64,000 nt of DNA, from positions 1 through 64,000 of IMG/VR virus record IMGVR_UViG_3300042691_015370; one strand, 5' to 3'. The notes under the pieces were generated by a model. The model was not told the origin of the DNA, ran no database searches, and worked only from the letters and a program-made list of their open reading frames with translations. Below, in pieces: positions 8,180-15,336 of the stretch. The translations under genes were made by a program, and so were the position numbers. Numbering within the stretch: position 1 is the stretch's first letter; each line of letters starts with the position of its first letter. Source of the stretch: a virus.

Positions 8180-8835
8180 CCACTACTACCCCGGCATCCA
8201 AGCTGGATGTCTACGACCCCTACACCGACCCCGCCACTGGTGGTGACGTGACCGCTTGGTCAATCGTTGCTCGACGTGCCCGTGATGCTGGCAAGCTGTA
8301 CGCTCGTCCTCACAGCCCGTCCGATCGCAACGGTGTCTACACCCTGACTGGCGCACAGCGTATCGCTGAGTGGCAGGATATTCCCGACACTCCCCCTGTC
8401 GCTGTGGCACTCACCGAGACTCCTAGCCGTGACCTGTTCACTGCTGTGATGGAGTACCTTGATGACCCTGACCGCTCGGAGCGCAGTACCGTCTTCACCA
8501 AGCTTGCAAGCTACGGCTTCTTTGGCACGGACAGTGACGAGACTCGGCTTGAGGCTCTGAACAACGTGTTGCGGTACTACGACAGCACCTGCCCTGATGG
8601 TGCCCGACGTGCCCGTGAGTCGCTGTCCGACGTGCTGCCTCAGCCTGCTCGCAAGACCATTCGTGCAACCTTTGAGATTGAGGTTGAGGGTACTGCTGCG
8701 GCTGACCTGAGTGGCGACGATGATCATGGCGTGGTGTACGATATCGCTCACGCACTCAACGATCAGACTGTTAGCGTCAGCAATGACGGCCTGAAGATCG
8801 TCAACGCTCGGTACACCGACTACATCGTTCTCTGA
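8176..8835 (+). CDS. Hypothetical protein, two-part
   Basis: A 219-residue protein, the largest in the first 8 kb. Residues 1-85 read like a domain with RIAEWQDIPDTPPVAVALTE; a helical middle (residues 90-160) is followed by a C-terminal alpha/beta unit of about 60 residues resembling small-molecule-binding folds. Codon use is more GC-rich than the neighbours. It ends just before a perfect 13-bp hairpin. Function unknown. Confidence 0.7.
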   Translation: MTTTTPASKLDVYDPYTDPATGGDVTAWSIVARRARDAGKLYARPHSPSDRNGVYTLTGAQRIAEWQDIPDTPPVAVALTETPSRDLFTAVMEYLDDPDRSERSTVFTKLASYGFFGTDSDETRLEALNNVLRYYDSTCPDGARRARESLSDVLPQPARKTIRATFEIEVEGTAAADLSGDDDHGVVYDIAHALNDQTVSVSNDGLKIVNARYTDYIVL

Positions 8836-8840
8836 GCTAC

Positions 8841-8872
8841 GTGTGCCGGGTGCTGAGTTGCACCCGGCACAC
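8841..8872 (+). terminator. Perfect 13-bp hairpin, terminator or RNA-processing site
   Basis: GTGTGCCGGGTGC, loop TGAGTT, then the exact complement. It lies six bases after a stop codon and 25 bases before the next start. There is no U-run after it, so it may be a processing or mRNA-stabilising stem rather than an intrinsic terminator. Confidence 0.6.
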
Positions 8873-8896
8873 AACACACAACGGAAGGAAACAAGT

Positions 8897-9535
8897 ATGG
8901 ACAAGATTGATCTTGAAGAGTTCTCCAAGACTCTCCCGTCTGACCACCCTGCACTGACCCCCAGCGGTAAGCTGAGCGCAGCGGCAGAGCAGGTGTACCT
9001 GCGAGAGCCGATGTTCTCACGTACTGTGACGTTGCCTCCCATCGCACTCAAGACCGACAACCCTGTGCGTAACACTGAGCTTTTCTACCGCATCGCTGAC
9101 ATGATCGAATACTTCCCTGAGATGTACGATCAGAGCGTGTGGGGAGAAGAGGCTCCCGGCACTCCATGCGGTACCGCTTTCTGTATCGCTGGACATGCTG
9201 CACACGAGACTGGCTTCATTGCCCCGACCCGTACCTACGGTAGTCGAGTCACTCAGGACTGGATTAATGTCGAGTTTGCTGTCGATGATGACACCGTGGT
9301 GACTGAGACAACTCCTACCATTGGTCGGCTTGAGCTTGGTTTGACCCCCGCTGAGGCCGAGTACCTGTTCCATGAGGACTGGTGCCCGGTTGATGGCATC
9401 ACTGTGCCAGAGGCTCTGCGCATGATCGGTAGGGGTGAGTACATCAGCGAGGTGTCTGAGTCATACCACTACCGTGAAGAGTTGGAGCGAGATGAGGAAA
9501 GCCGCACCATTCAGGTGAGTGGGCAGCGACCCTGA
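8897..9535 (+). CDS. Conserved phage protein of unknown function
   Basis: A 212-residue protein behind GGAAGGAAAC. Contains GTPCGTAFCIAGHAAHETGF, a Cys/Gly/His-rich stretch seen in phage proteins of this size (recalled), then a helical segment with TPAEAEYLFHEDWCP. An in-frame codon at 8843 lies inside the hairpin and is rejected as start. Confidence 0.7.
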   Translation: MDKIDLEEFSKTLPSDHPALTPSGKLSAAAEQVYLREPMFSRTVTLPPIALKTDNPVRNTELFYRIADMIEYFPEMYDQSVWGEEAPGTPCGTAFCIAGHAAHETGFIAPTRTYGSRVTQDWINVEFAVDDDTVVTETTPTIGRLELGLTPAEAEYLFHEDWCPVDGITVPEALRMIGRGEYISEVSESYHYREELERDEESRTIQVSGQRP

Positions 9536-9560
9536 GTATTCAGCAACCCTAAGGAGACAT

Positions 9561-9962
9561 ATGACTACCACAACGATGACCGAGCGAGAGCAGTTCCTCT
9601 CCGATGTACTGACCACCGCAGTTGAGGGTGGTATCAATTACTGGGCCGCAGTGTCGGACTACAAGTGGTACGAGGGCGACTTCCGTGCCATTCCGGCAAG
9701 CGTCAAGGTCCATGAGATTGACGATGATCCCGCCGACGTGAGCCAGCCATACTTTGAGGTGGGTGTGCCGATTACTACCAAGGAGATTGGCGCAGCTATC
9801 GCCCGCATCATGAATCCCAACGATGAGATCAAGCACCTGAATCCCTATGTGCGTAGTCTCGTCTTTCAGGCTTCGATGGAGAACGATGCTGGTGACATTG
9901 ATACTGACATCGCTGACACGATCATGCAGATCGCTGTGCTAGGCGGCGTGATTTACGGTTAG
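9561..9962 (+). CDS. Conserved phage protein of unknown function
   Basis: A 133-residue protein with AAGGAGACAT before the ATG. EGGINYWAAVSDYKWYEGDF followed by beta strands and a helical C terminus (GAAIARIMNP) matches a recurrent actinophage family without known activity (recalled). Last gene before the HNH insertion. Confidence 0.7.
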   Translation: MTTTTMTEREQFLSDVLTTAVEGGINYWAAVSDYKWYEGDFRAIPASVKVHEIDDDPADVSQPYFEVGVPITTKEIGAAIARIMNPNDEIKHLNPYVRSLVFQASMENDAGDIDTDIADTIMQIAVLGGVIYG

Positions 9963-9965
9963 TTT

Positions 9966-10000
9966 ATGCAGGGCGCTGAGTTGTGTTAAAGTCCCTGCAT
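9966..10000 (+). promoter_or_regulatory. Inverted repeat enclosing the HNH gene start
   Basis: ATGCAGGG and CCCTGCAT flank 19 bases. The right arm contains the ATG of the HNH gene, and no ribosome binding site precedes it. TAAAGT about seven bases before the ATG could be a -10 box of a leaderless promoter. Either an operator or a start-hiding hairpin is possible. Confidence 0.4.
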
Positions 10001-10430
10001 GACCCATTTTCAAATCGTTCCCTCCAATCAAAAGCATGTCGTCCTGTGCGATGACGTGGACGGCTGCTGGATACCTCGCCAGAAACCAAACGCTCACGGA
10101 TACGTCAGAATCAAGCTAGATCGTCTTGGAGTTTTAGCTCACCGGGAATCCTACGAGGAACACATTGGACCAATTCCAGACGGGTTAGTAATTGATCACT
10201 TGTGTCGAAATCGTGCCTGCTGCAACCCAGCCCATCTTGAAGCCGTATTACCCAGAGAGAATATTCTACGTGGGGTTGGTACGGGGGCACACAATGCCGT
10301 GAAGACACATTGCGTTAATGGTCACGAGTTCAATGATAGCAATACTTATTGGCGACCATCTGGTGGCAGAGCCTGTCGTGCTTGTAGTGTTACTAACTCT
10401 AAGGCATGGCGAGATAAACATAAGGAGTAA
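9999..10430 (+). CDS. HNH homing-type endonuclease
   Basis: A 143-residue protein. Residues 63-86 hold the HNH core VIDHLCRNRACCNPAHLEAV: the DH supplies the metal-binding histidine, the Cys pair and NPAHL complete the beta-beta-alpha-metal fold. A second Cys cluster (THCVNGHEF ... RACRACS) near the C terminus binds zinc or DNA. This layout is typical of free-standing phage homing nucleases. It stands alone with its own start region between coupled gene runs, and has more rare codons than the neighbours, so it was probably inserted. Confidence 0.88.
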   Translation: MTHFQIVPSNQKHVVLCDDVDGCWIPRQKPNAHGYVRIKLDRLGVLAHRESYEEHIGPIPDGLVIDHLCRNRACCNPAHLEAVLPRENILRGVGTGAHNAVKTHCVNGHEFNDSNTYWRPSGGRACRACSVTNSKAWRDKHKE

Positions 10431-10432
10431 TT

Positions 10433-10675
10433 ATGAACGTTTGTGGAGAGATTGAGTACGAGAGCCGTCAGGTGGGTGGCATGGTCCACTCAGACATCTG
10501 CATCACTCATGACAAGTGGAGCGATGACAACCAATTCGTGCCCGGTGAGTACGCGGTGACCCCGGAGTACCGCCAGTTCTTGCACGCCTGTCTGGACGAG
10601 TGGATCGACAAGAGCCGTGGCACTGGTATCTTCTGGGTCGGTGATCCCGACGTGAGGGTGGCTGACTATGAGTGA
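10433..10675 (+). CDS. Hypothetical protein
   Basis: Eighty residues with AAGGAG upstream. Contains a helix with HACLDEWIDK and His/Asp-rich beta strands. Overlaps the next gene by eight bases. No family recognised. Confidence 0.6.
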   Translation: MNVCGEIEYESRQVGGMVHSDICITHDKWSDDNQFVPGEYAVTPEYRQFLHACLDEWIDKSRGTGIFWVGDPDVRVADYE

Positions 10676-10964
10676 TGGAACGTGGCCGATCATGAAGATC
10701 CGTAAGGCTAATGCTGATGGATACTACATAGTCCAATTGAATGGACTGCATGAGATGACAGTGAGTGAAGCTGTCTTGAAAAATGCTGGTGTTGAAGTTC
10801 CGCTGGATTACAGCGATCTACAACATGCTTTGAATGCGATTGGCTATGACGATGATCGTATTCACACCATTGCACGAGATGGTGCATACTGGCAGGACGC
10901 TGACCCGCTGGTGAAGGCGTGTCGGAAGGTTGTGAGAGGGATTTGGTGGAACCAAGATGGCTGA
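10668..10964 (+). CDS. Hypothetical protein
   Basis: Ninety-eight residues, mixed alpha/beta; ends GIWWNQDG. An internal ATG at 10692 is an alternative start. Function unknown. Confidence 0.6.
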   Translation: MSDGTWPIMKIRKANADGYYIVQLNGLHEMTVSEAVLKNAGVEVPLDYSDLQHALNAIGYDDDRIHTIARDGAYWQDADPLVKACRKVVRGIWWNQDG

Positions 10965-11133
10965 GCGACATTGGCACAATGTGATTCACGATCCCCCGCC
11001 AGAGAATGTGGTGGTGGAGGTTGAGAACAATGGTGGAGCAAGGTTGAAGAAGAGTGGTAACCTCTGGTGGTTCCCAGATGGTTCCATGTACGTGTACTAC
11101 ACGCCAGAGTGGTGGAGGCCGATTGATGACTGA
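10957..11133 (+). CDS. Hypothetical 58-residue protein
   Basis: Starts inside the end of the previous gene (MAERHWHNVIHDPPPE) and contains NLWWFPDGSMYVYYTPEWWR, a Trp/Tyr-rich segment like phage DUF551-type proteins, which share a WRP near the C terminus. That family link is a tentative recollection. Confidence 0.6.
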   Translation: MAERHWHNVIHDPPPENVVVEVENNGGARLKKSGNLWWFPDGSMYVYYTPEWWRPIDD

Positions 11134-11353
11134 AACAGTGAGTGTCCGGGGAATGTCCCGTGCCAAGCCGCAGCAGCGCCAACTGCTCCCGCCTGTCACA
11201 ACCGTTCAGGTCCGGGGCGATTCGCTGGTCGAGATCGTGGGCGACATCCTCGTCACGATTGACGCCGCCAACCCCCTCAACTGTGATACAATTGCGGCAA
11301 AGCTTCTTGAAGGGCTTGAGTCGTGTGGAGTTGAGGTGAAGTATGAAGGCTAG
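11126..11353 (+). CDS. Hypothetical protein
   Basis: Seventy-five residues beginning MTETVSVRGMSRAKPQ; a basic unstructured N terminus and a beta-alpha C-terminal part. Starts inside the previous gene's last codons. No motif recognised. Confidence 0.55.
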   Translation: MTETVSVRGMSRAKPQQRQLLPPVTTVQVRGDSLVEIVGDILVTIDAANPLNCDTIAAKLLEGLESCGVEVKYEG

Positions 11354-11585
11354 GTTCGGCCTTATTCTGATTACGCTTCTGGCTCTGGCCGGATGCGGTC
11401 CAGCGTATGAGGAAAGAATTGAGCAGAAGTACAACATCAATATACTCAGAGTCGAAGAGCATGGTTACAGTGGCGGCACAGTCGTCTACCAGAAGAAGAA
11501 CGGCGAGATTTGCTCTGCTGCACAGCTAGCAAACGATGTGCTTGTTGAGTCTGGTTGTGGTGAAGTCATGAAGGAACCATCCTAA
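11343..11585 (+). CDS. Small lipoprotein
   Basis: Eighty residues with a textbook lipoprotein signal: basic N terminus, hydrophobic core, LAGC with C18 lipidated. The mature 62-residue part has two Cys (EICSAA, VESGCGE) able to form a disulfide. Overlaps the upstream gene. Possibly a superinfection-exclusion lipoprotein (inference). Confidence 0.75.
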   Translation: MKARFGLILITLLALAGCGPAYEERIEQKYNINILRVEEHGYSGGTVVYQKKNGEICSAAQLANDVLVESGCGEVMKEPS

Positions 11586-11592
11586 GTGTCAC

Positions 11593-11667
11593 GCCTCCGT
11601 AGCTCAGCGGATTGAGAGCAGGTGGCTTCTATCCACAAGGTCGCAGGTTCGAATCCTGCCGGGGGCA
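11593..11667 (+). tRNA. tRNA-Arg(TCT)
   Basis: A full cloverleaf: acceptor GCCTCCG pairing with CGGGGGC through one wobble, D-stem GCTC/GAGC, anticodon loop CTTCTAT with TCT, T-arm GCAGG-TTCGAAT-CCTGC. No CCA is encoded. It reads AGA, a codon usually rare in high-GC hosts, which may serve expression of less GC-rich phage genes. Confidence 0.93.
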
Positions 11668-11694
11668 CTGTACTAAACATGAAGAAAGGGTAAT

Positions 11695-12015
11695 ATGAGT
11701 AAGTCAGGTATTGTGGCGAGCGTAATCGGTGGACTAGTTCTCATCGTGCTGCTGACCATCGGAGGATGGCAGCTAGGATGGTGGCTCAAGGACGAGACAG
11801 TCAACCGTAATGCTGAGATTCTACAGGATTCGTATGGTCGTCAGAATGCTCTTGTTGAGCAGATTCTTGACGACGTGCGAGAAGTTGAGGCAGGTAATCT
11901 CCCGCCCCAGCAGGTTATTGCAATTACAAGCCAGATTTGTGATTCGGCAGCTAAGCTGACCGGCACGATCGAACTACCCATGAGCGCACAGTCGTTCGTA
12001 GCGAGGGAATGCTGA
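11695..12015 (+). CDS. Membrane-anchored protein
   Basis: A 106-residue protein with one N-terminal transmembrane segment (about residues 7-30, rich in Val, Ile, Trp) and a helical, acidic domain outside the membrane with two Cys. AAAGGG precedes the ATG. Neighbouring lipoprotein genes suggest a shared envelope role. Confidence 0.7.
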   Translation: MSKSGIVASVIGGLVLIVLLTIGGWQLGWWLKDETVNRNAEILQDSYGRQNALVEQILDDVREVEAGNLPPQQVIAITSQICDSAAKLTGTIELPMSAQSFVAREC

Positions 12016-12016
12016 A

Positions 12017-12583
12017 ATGAAGAAGATTGTTATTGGACTCCTTGTTGCAGTGAGCCTTATTGCTGTTGGTTGTAACGAGCAAAAGGATAACGCAACGGAG
12101 CGTGATACCAAGACTGCAAGTGAGCAGTTGCGGCAGTTCCAAGAGGCACAGCCTGTCCCAATCTTTAACAGTTCACAGCTTCGGCAGAACTTGATTGAGA
12201 TTCAGACTGCACAGGCTAACGCCACTGCAACTACGACCTTCTTCTTTAATCAGGGCGTCACTGACCCTATCCATTCCTGCCCCAGCATTGGCTTCCCAAT
12301 CCCCGGCAGCTACCAATTGACCAACCCTGAGGGTGTGCAGCGTATTGGTGGCGGTAGTAGCTGGGAGCGCTTTGCCTTGCCGCAGCTTGAGGCTACTGGC
12401 GTTTACACCGGCGATACCACCGGCACCACCGTGATTTGTGTTGACGAGGACGGTAAGGGTTATGCCCACTGGTGGGAAGGCTTTGTATCCACCGTTGCTG
12501 GTCCTGCTGAGTGGAATACCGAAACCAAGCAGGTTGAGATGACTGGTGCTCCTAGCGCAGAGTTCAGCACTGGCGAGAAGTAA
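12017..12583 (+). CDS. Lipoprotein with unknown mature domain
   Basis: A 188-residue protein with signal peptide and cleavage before C19 (LIAVGC). Then a helical segment to about residue 75 and a beta-rich C-terminal domain with a probable disulfide (HSCPSIGFPIPGSYQL and VICVDED). The beta part looks like a compact surface domain. No family recognised. Confidence 0.75.
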   Translation: MKKIVIGLLVAVSLIAVGCNEQKDNATERDTKTASEQLRQFQEAQPVPIFNSSQLRQNLIEIQTAQANATATTTFFFNQGVTDPIHSCPSIGFPIPGSYQLTNPEGVQRIGGGSSWERFALPQLEATGVYTGDTTGTTVICVDEDGKGYAHWWEGFVSTVAGPAEWNTETKQVEMTGAPSAEFSTGEK

Positions 12584-12669
12584 TGTCATACTGGATGGAA
12601 GTCGCTTTATGGACTCTTGTCTTTCTGACATTCTTTACGTTCGGCTTTCTAGCTGGGCGTAGACGCTGA
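12583..12669 (+). CDS. 28-residue transmembrane peptide
   Basis: MSYWMEVALWTLVFLTFFTF followed by GFLAGRRR: one transmembrane helix with a basic tail. TAATG coupling to the lipoprotein gene is the main reason to believe it. A hairpin (CTCCAC/GTGGAG) follows at 12676-12694. Confidence 0.5.
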   Translation: MSYWMEVALWTLVFLTFFTFGFLAGRRR

Positions 12670-12794
12670 TTGAATCTCCACTGACCCGGTGGAGTGCGCC
12701 TTGACTGTTATTCTTGTGCGCGTTACTGATAAGTTAATTCCATCTCTGCCAAATACCGACCTAGAAGTCGGAGGGCGGTTATCCGCTAGTGGTG

Positions 12795-12962
12795 ATGGTG
12801 ATACGAAACAGTAAGGTAGGGAAGTACAACCTGCTGGGTAAGTTCTCCCCATTGCATGAGGCGTGTCCCGCACCTTATGTATATGTGCCTAGCTCTTGGG
12901 AAGAGCGAATTGACAGGCAGGGGCGTAAGTACCTTTGGTCCCATAACGCACGGTACAGGTGA
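12795..12962 (+). CDS. Possible 55-residue basic protein
   Basis: Open frame MVIRNSKVGKYNLLGK to KYLWSHNARYR, rich in Arg, Lys and Tyr with protein-like composition. No good ribosome binding site, and it lies in a stretch (12670-13030) that is otherwise noncoding and upstream of a tRNA, so it may be spurious. Confidence 0.35.
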   Translation: MVIRNSKVGKYNLLGKFSPLHEACPAPYVYVPSSWEERIDRQGRKYLWSHNARYR

Positions 12963-13033
12963 CAAGCTCGTAAAGCTAACGAGAGCCAACGCATCCATGC
13001 ACTAGCTAGTCATATGGATGGTGGTTGGCACAT

Positions 13034-13115
13034 GGGGGTGTCGCATAGCGGCAATTGCAATTGGCTGTAAACCAATCGCCTTCGGGCTTCGTAGGTTCGA
13101 GTCCTACCACCCCCA
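13034..13115 (+). tRNA. tRNA-Tyr(GTA)
   Basis: Acceptor GGGGGTG pairs with CACCCCC; anticodon arm ATTGG-CTGTAAA-CCAAT with GTA; long variable arm CGCCTTCGGGCTTC as in bacterial tRNA-Tyr; T-arm GTAGG-TTCGAGT-CCTAC. No CCA is encoded. Confidence 0.93.
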
Positions 13116-13117
13116 CT

Positions 13118-13345
13118 ATGGAAACAATAGTAGAAGCAATTCCAGTAATATTCATCATTTGCGCTGTCATCTTTGGATTTCTAGTGGCAAGACATTTCAT
13201 TAAGGATGCCGGAACCCCTCTAGACACAGAGACTGCGGCCATGTCAGTGGCGGTGTTCTTTGTGAGTGGCTTTATGTGGTGGTTCTTTGTGCCGCTACTG
13301 GCACTAGGCTTTCTTGTGAAGTTGGTAGTGAACCGGGTTAGGTAA
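13118..13345 (+). CDS. Two-pass membrane protein starting beside tRNA-Tyr
   Basis: Seventy-five residues, METIVEAIPVIFIICAVIFG plus a second hydrophobic segment (about residues 43-68). The ATG is three bases past the last tRNA base and has no ribosome binding site, so tRNA 3' processing would leave a nearly leaderless mRNA. A later internal ATG (13241) would lose the first segment. Confidence 0.6.
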   Translation: METIVEAIPVIFIICAVIFGFLVARHFIKDAGTPLDTETAAMSVAVFFVSGFMWWFFVPLLALGFLVKLVVNRVR

Positions 13346-13461
13346 TGAACATTAACCTACTGATCACGCTGATCAAATGGGATTGGAACTTGCGTAATAC
13401 TCGTGAGCAGAGCTTCAATGAATGGCTGAATAAGCTAGATACCTTGCTTCTTGGGGATTGA
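13345..13461 (+). CDS. Hypothetical 38-residue protein
   Basis: TAATG-coupled; MNINLLITLIKWDWNLRNTR then a short helix. Amphipathic, Trp-rich. Function unknown. Confidence 0.5.
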   Translation: MNINLLITLIKWDWNLRNTREQSFNEWLNKLDTLLLGD

Positions 13462-13463
13462 AC

Positions 13464-13655
13464 ATGAGTGAGCTAACTGCTCAAGAGGAATATGAAGGTC
13501 CATCAAAAAAGCAAGCAGTGCTAGCGCAGATCATTGCTAGGCGTTACCATGATAACGCTCGCCGGGGCAATGTTGAAGCGCAACGTCAGTCTGCTGCACA
13601 GTATAGATGGGCACGATGGTCATACCAAAATTGGATTCATACGGAGGATAACTGA
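13464..13655 (+). CDS. Hypothetical basic protein
   Basis: Sixty-three residues, helical, rich in Gln, Ala and Arg (AQIIARRYHDNARRGNVEAQ). Could bind nucleic acid by charge; no motif. Ends in a TGATG overlap. Confidence 0.55.
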   Translation: MSELTAQEEYEGPSKKQAVLAQIIARRYHDNARRGNVEAQRQSAAQYRWARWSYQNWIHTEDN

Positions 13656-14020
13656 TGGGTCGGAGTCCTAGCGCATATTTGTATTACGGTTTCACTGTTG
13701 GTAATCAGGATGATGGCGGCGAGCCTGATTGGGTAGACGATTTCACATGGGGCGAAAACAAGGGTATGCCCGATGGGTGTGATTACAGTTATGCTGGCGT
13801 CATTGATTACCCTCAGAGTTTCTTTTACATCAAGGAATTGTCGGTCAATTCTTACTGGGGTGACAAAGAGATCCCATCAGAGTTCGTTGAGCGTGGCTTC
13901 ACGGTCACGCCGGAACAGGAAGCACTGATTCAGCGTTGTCGTGAACTCTGCATTGAGCGATCCGATGATCCAGATGAGGTTGGACAGGTTGGCTGGCACA
14001 TAGCGGCCAATTACGGCTAA
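13655..14020 (+). CDS. Hypothetical acidic protein
   Basis: A 121-residue protein, Tyr- and Asp-rich N-terminal half and a C-terminal helix with two Cys (QRCRELCIERSDDPDE). Ends seven bases before tRNA-Leu. Family not recognised. Confidence 0.65.
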   Translation: MGRSPSAYLYYGFTVGNQDDGGEPDWVDDFTWGENKGMPDGCDYSYAGVIDYPQSFFYIKELSVNSYWGDKEIPSEFVERGFTVTPEQEALIQRCRELCIERSDDPDEVGQVGWHIAANYG

Positions 14021-14027
14021 AGATTTG

Positions 14028-14111
14028 GCCGGTGTGGTGGAACGGTATACACAGGACACTCAAAATGTCCCGGCGCAAGCCATACGGGTTCGAATCCCGT
14101 CACCGGTACCA
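14028..14111 (+). tRNA. tRNA-Leu(CAA)
   Basis: Class II tRNA: acceptor GCCGGTG with CACCGGT, D-stem GTG/CAC, anticodon arm GGACA-CTCAAAA-TGTCC with CAA (reads TTG), variable arm about CGGCGCAAGCCATA, T-arm ACGGG-TTCGAAT-CCCGT. Discriminator A is followed by an encoded CCA, unlike the other tRNAs here. Confidence 0.92.
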
Positions 14112-14183
14112 TGACCCCCAGCCCCTCATACCTTTAGAGGGGTTCTCGGCATCAGCAACCAACAACCATTAGGCTGGGGGTCA
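14112..14183 (+). ncRNA. Compact structured RNA between tRNAs
   Basis: A perfect 12-bp outer stem (TGACCCCCAGCC at 14112-14123 with 14172-14183) encloses a 6-bp hairpin (CCCCTC 14122-14127 with 14137-14142) and a GGTT/AACC hairpin. The two inner bases of the outer stem are shared, so two folds compete. It begins directly after the tRNA-Leu CCA. Lacks a T-loop, so it is not a tRNA. Confidence 0.55.
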
Positions 14184-14189
14184 GCACTA

Positions 14190-14271
14190 GGGCCGGTATC
14201 CGGGGCGAGCTTATACCTCGTGCATCATAATCCCGGTAATGTGCATGTGAGTTCAAGTCTCACCCGGCCCA
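14190..14271 (+). tRNA. tRNA-like element without D-arm; anticodon uncertain
   Basis: A 7-bp acceptor (GGGCCGG/CCGGCCC) and a perfect T-arm (GTGAG-TTCAAGT-CTCAC) are unmistakable. Between them there is no D-stem. One hairpin, GCGAG-CTTATAC-CTCGT, could be an anticodon arm with TAT (Ile); a second 27-base hairpin sits where a variable arm would be. Alternatively CCGGG pairs with CCCGG, enclosing the first hairpin and ATCATAAT. It may be a decayed or unusual tRNA. Confidence 0.5.
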
Positions 14272-14290
14272 CTGCAAGGAGGAAAGAACG

Positions 14291-14563
14291 ATGAAAAGTC
14301 CAGAAGAAGTTATTGCAGCAGTTGAGATCATGCACTGCGGTGATGGAGAGAACACCTACGACTACATGGAGCCGTTGGGTGTCGATGATGCCCGTAGAAT
14401 TATTCAAGCTCTCAAAGAGGTTGGATACAGGTTGGTAGCTCCAGAAGTGTGCGATCACTGTGGCGAACTTGAACCAACAGGCTTCAAGTGCTGCGATGAT
14501 TGTTCTAATAGACTTGCGGCAGAGTTTGCAGTAGAGGATGGGGTAACAGATGGGGATGTTTGA
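14291..14563 (+). CDS. Zinc-ribbon-like small protein
   Basis: Ninety residues behind AAGGAGGAAAG. A helical N-terminal half is followed by CDHCGELEPTGFKCCDDCS, two CxxC pairs that should form a zinc ribbon. Partner unknown. Confidence 0.7.
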   Translation: MKSPEEVIAAVEIMHCGDGENTYDYMEPLGVDDARRIIQALKEVGYRLVAPEVCDHCGELEPTGFKCCDDCSNRLAAEFAVEDGVTDGDV

Positions 14564-14945
14564 TTACATCAGTTTTGAAGATCCGCTACCTGATTTCCCT
14601 GTGAAGGTGATCACATCTGGCGGGGCATGTCCACAGACCAAGAGCTTTGACTTTCCGGCCATGGACACATACATCGTGCGTGATCACAAACTCTATCGAC
14701 ACGTTAAGGTGTATGTTGGTACTGGTAAGTTTGAGCAGTGGCGTGCAGGCAAGTACGATCTTGGTACTCGTGAAGTTATGGAAATTGACTCAGAGTATGA
14801 TGTGCAGGTTCTGTATCACGGTGATCTCGACCTGTCATGCACTACTGAAGATGACCAGTACGTAAGACTTGTTGCCAGATTCACTGATGGTGTTTTGCAA
14901 TGGATCAAGAAAGAAGAGGATGTGACCTATGAGCGACGAGATTGA
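14550..14945 (+). CDS. MGMFDY-type conserved phage protein
   Basis: A 131-residue protein starting MGMFDYISFEDPLPD, the hallmark of a family present in very many phages and some bacteria (recalled) whose activity is unknown. The rest is beta-rich with YIVRDHKLYRHV. Starts inside the previous gene. Confidence 0.75.
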   Translation: MGMFDYISFEDPLPDFPVKVITSGGACPQTKSFDFPAMDTYIVRDHKLYRHVKVYVGTGKFEQWRAGKYDLGTREVMEIDSEYDVQVLYHGDLDLSCTTEDDQYVRLVARFTDGVLQWIKKEEDVTYERRD

Positions 14946-15327
14946 TGTGAAGTCCTTTGCACAGCCCGTAAGGCTGGATGATGAACCTGAGTTCACCCCC
15001 GAGGAACTGGCACATCACGACTACAATAACCATGAGGGTAAGAAGCTGGTGCCCAAGTTCAAGCCTCAGTACATTTGGAGCTTCGATCACACGCTCGCAG
15101 CTTTCATCGACATGGGTTTGACCGAGATCATGCGATACCCTTACAACTACCCCGAGGATGAGATCAAGCGTGCCCGAGATGCTTTCCGGGCCTACGCTAC
15201 CAAGGATGAGGGTGAGTTTGATCCCGCCCGAGGCTTTGTGTTTGAGAACATCAACTCTCCCGAATACGCTGAGACGATGTGGGCATTCGATTGGTTGAAG
15301 GAACACTTCACCGGACTTTGGACATAG
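14929..15327 (+). CDS. Hypothetical protein
   Basis: A 132-residue helical protein, His/Tyr-rich (ELAHHDYNNHEGKKLV), C-terminal AETMWAFDWLKEHFTGLW. Overlaps the previous gene by 17 bases. Function unknown. Confidence 0.65.
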   Translation: MSDEIDVKSFAQPVRLDDEPEFTPEELAHHDYNNHEGKKLVPKFKPQYIWSFDHTLAAFIDMGLTEIMRYPYNYPEDEIKRARDAFRAYATKDEGEFDPARGFVFENINSPEYAETMWAFDWLKEHFTGLWT

Positions 15328-15336
15328 GAGACAGAT

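Noticed and set aside
8260-9075. Long open frame on the - strand (271 codons)
   Set aside because: It lies opposite two well-supported + strand genes with good ribosome binding sites, crosses the intergenic hairpin, and its translation is Ser/Val-rich without domain features; it is the shadow of GC-biased third positions.
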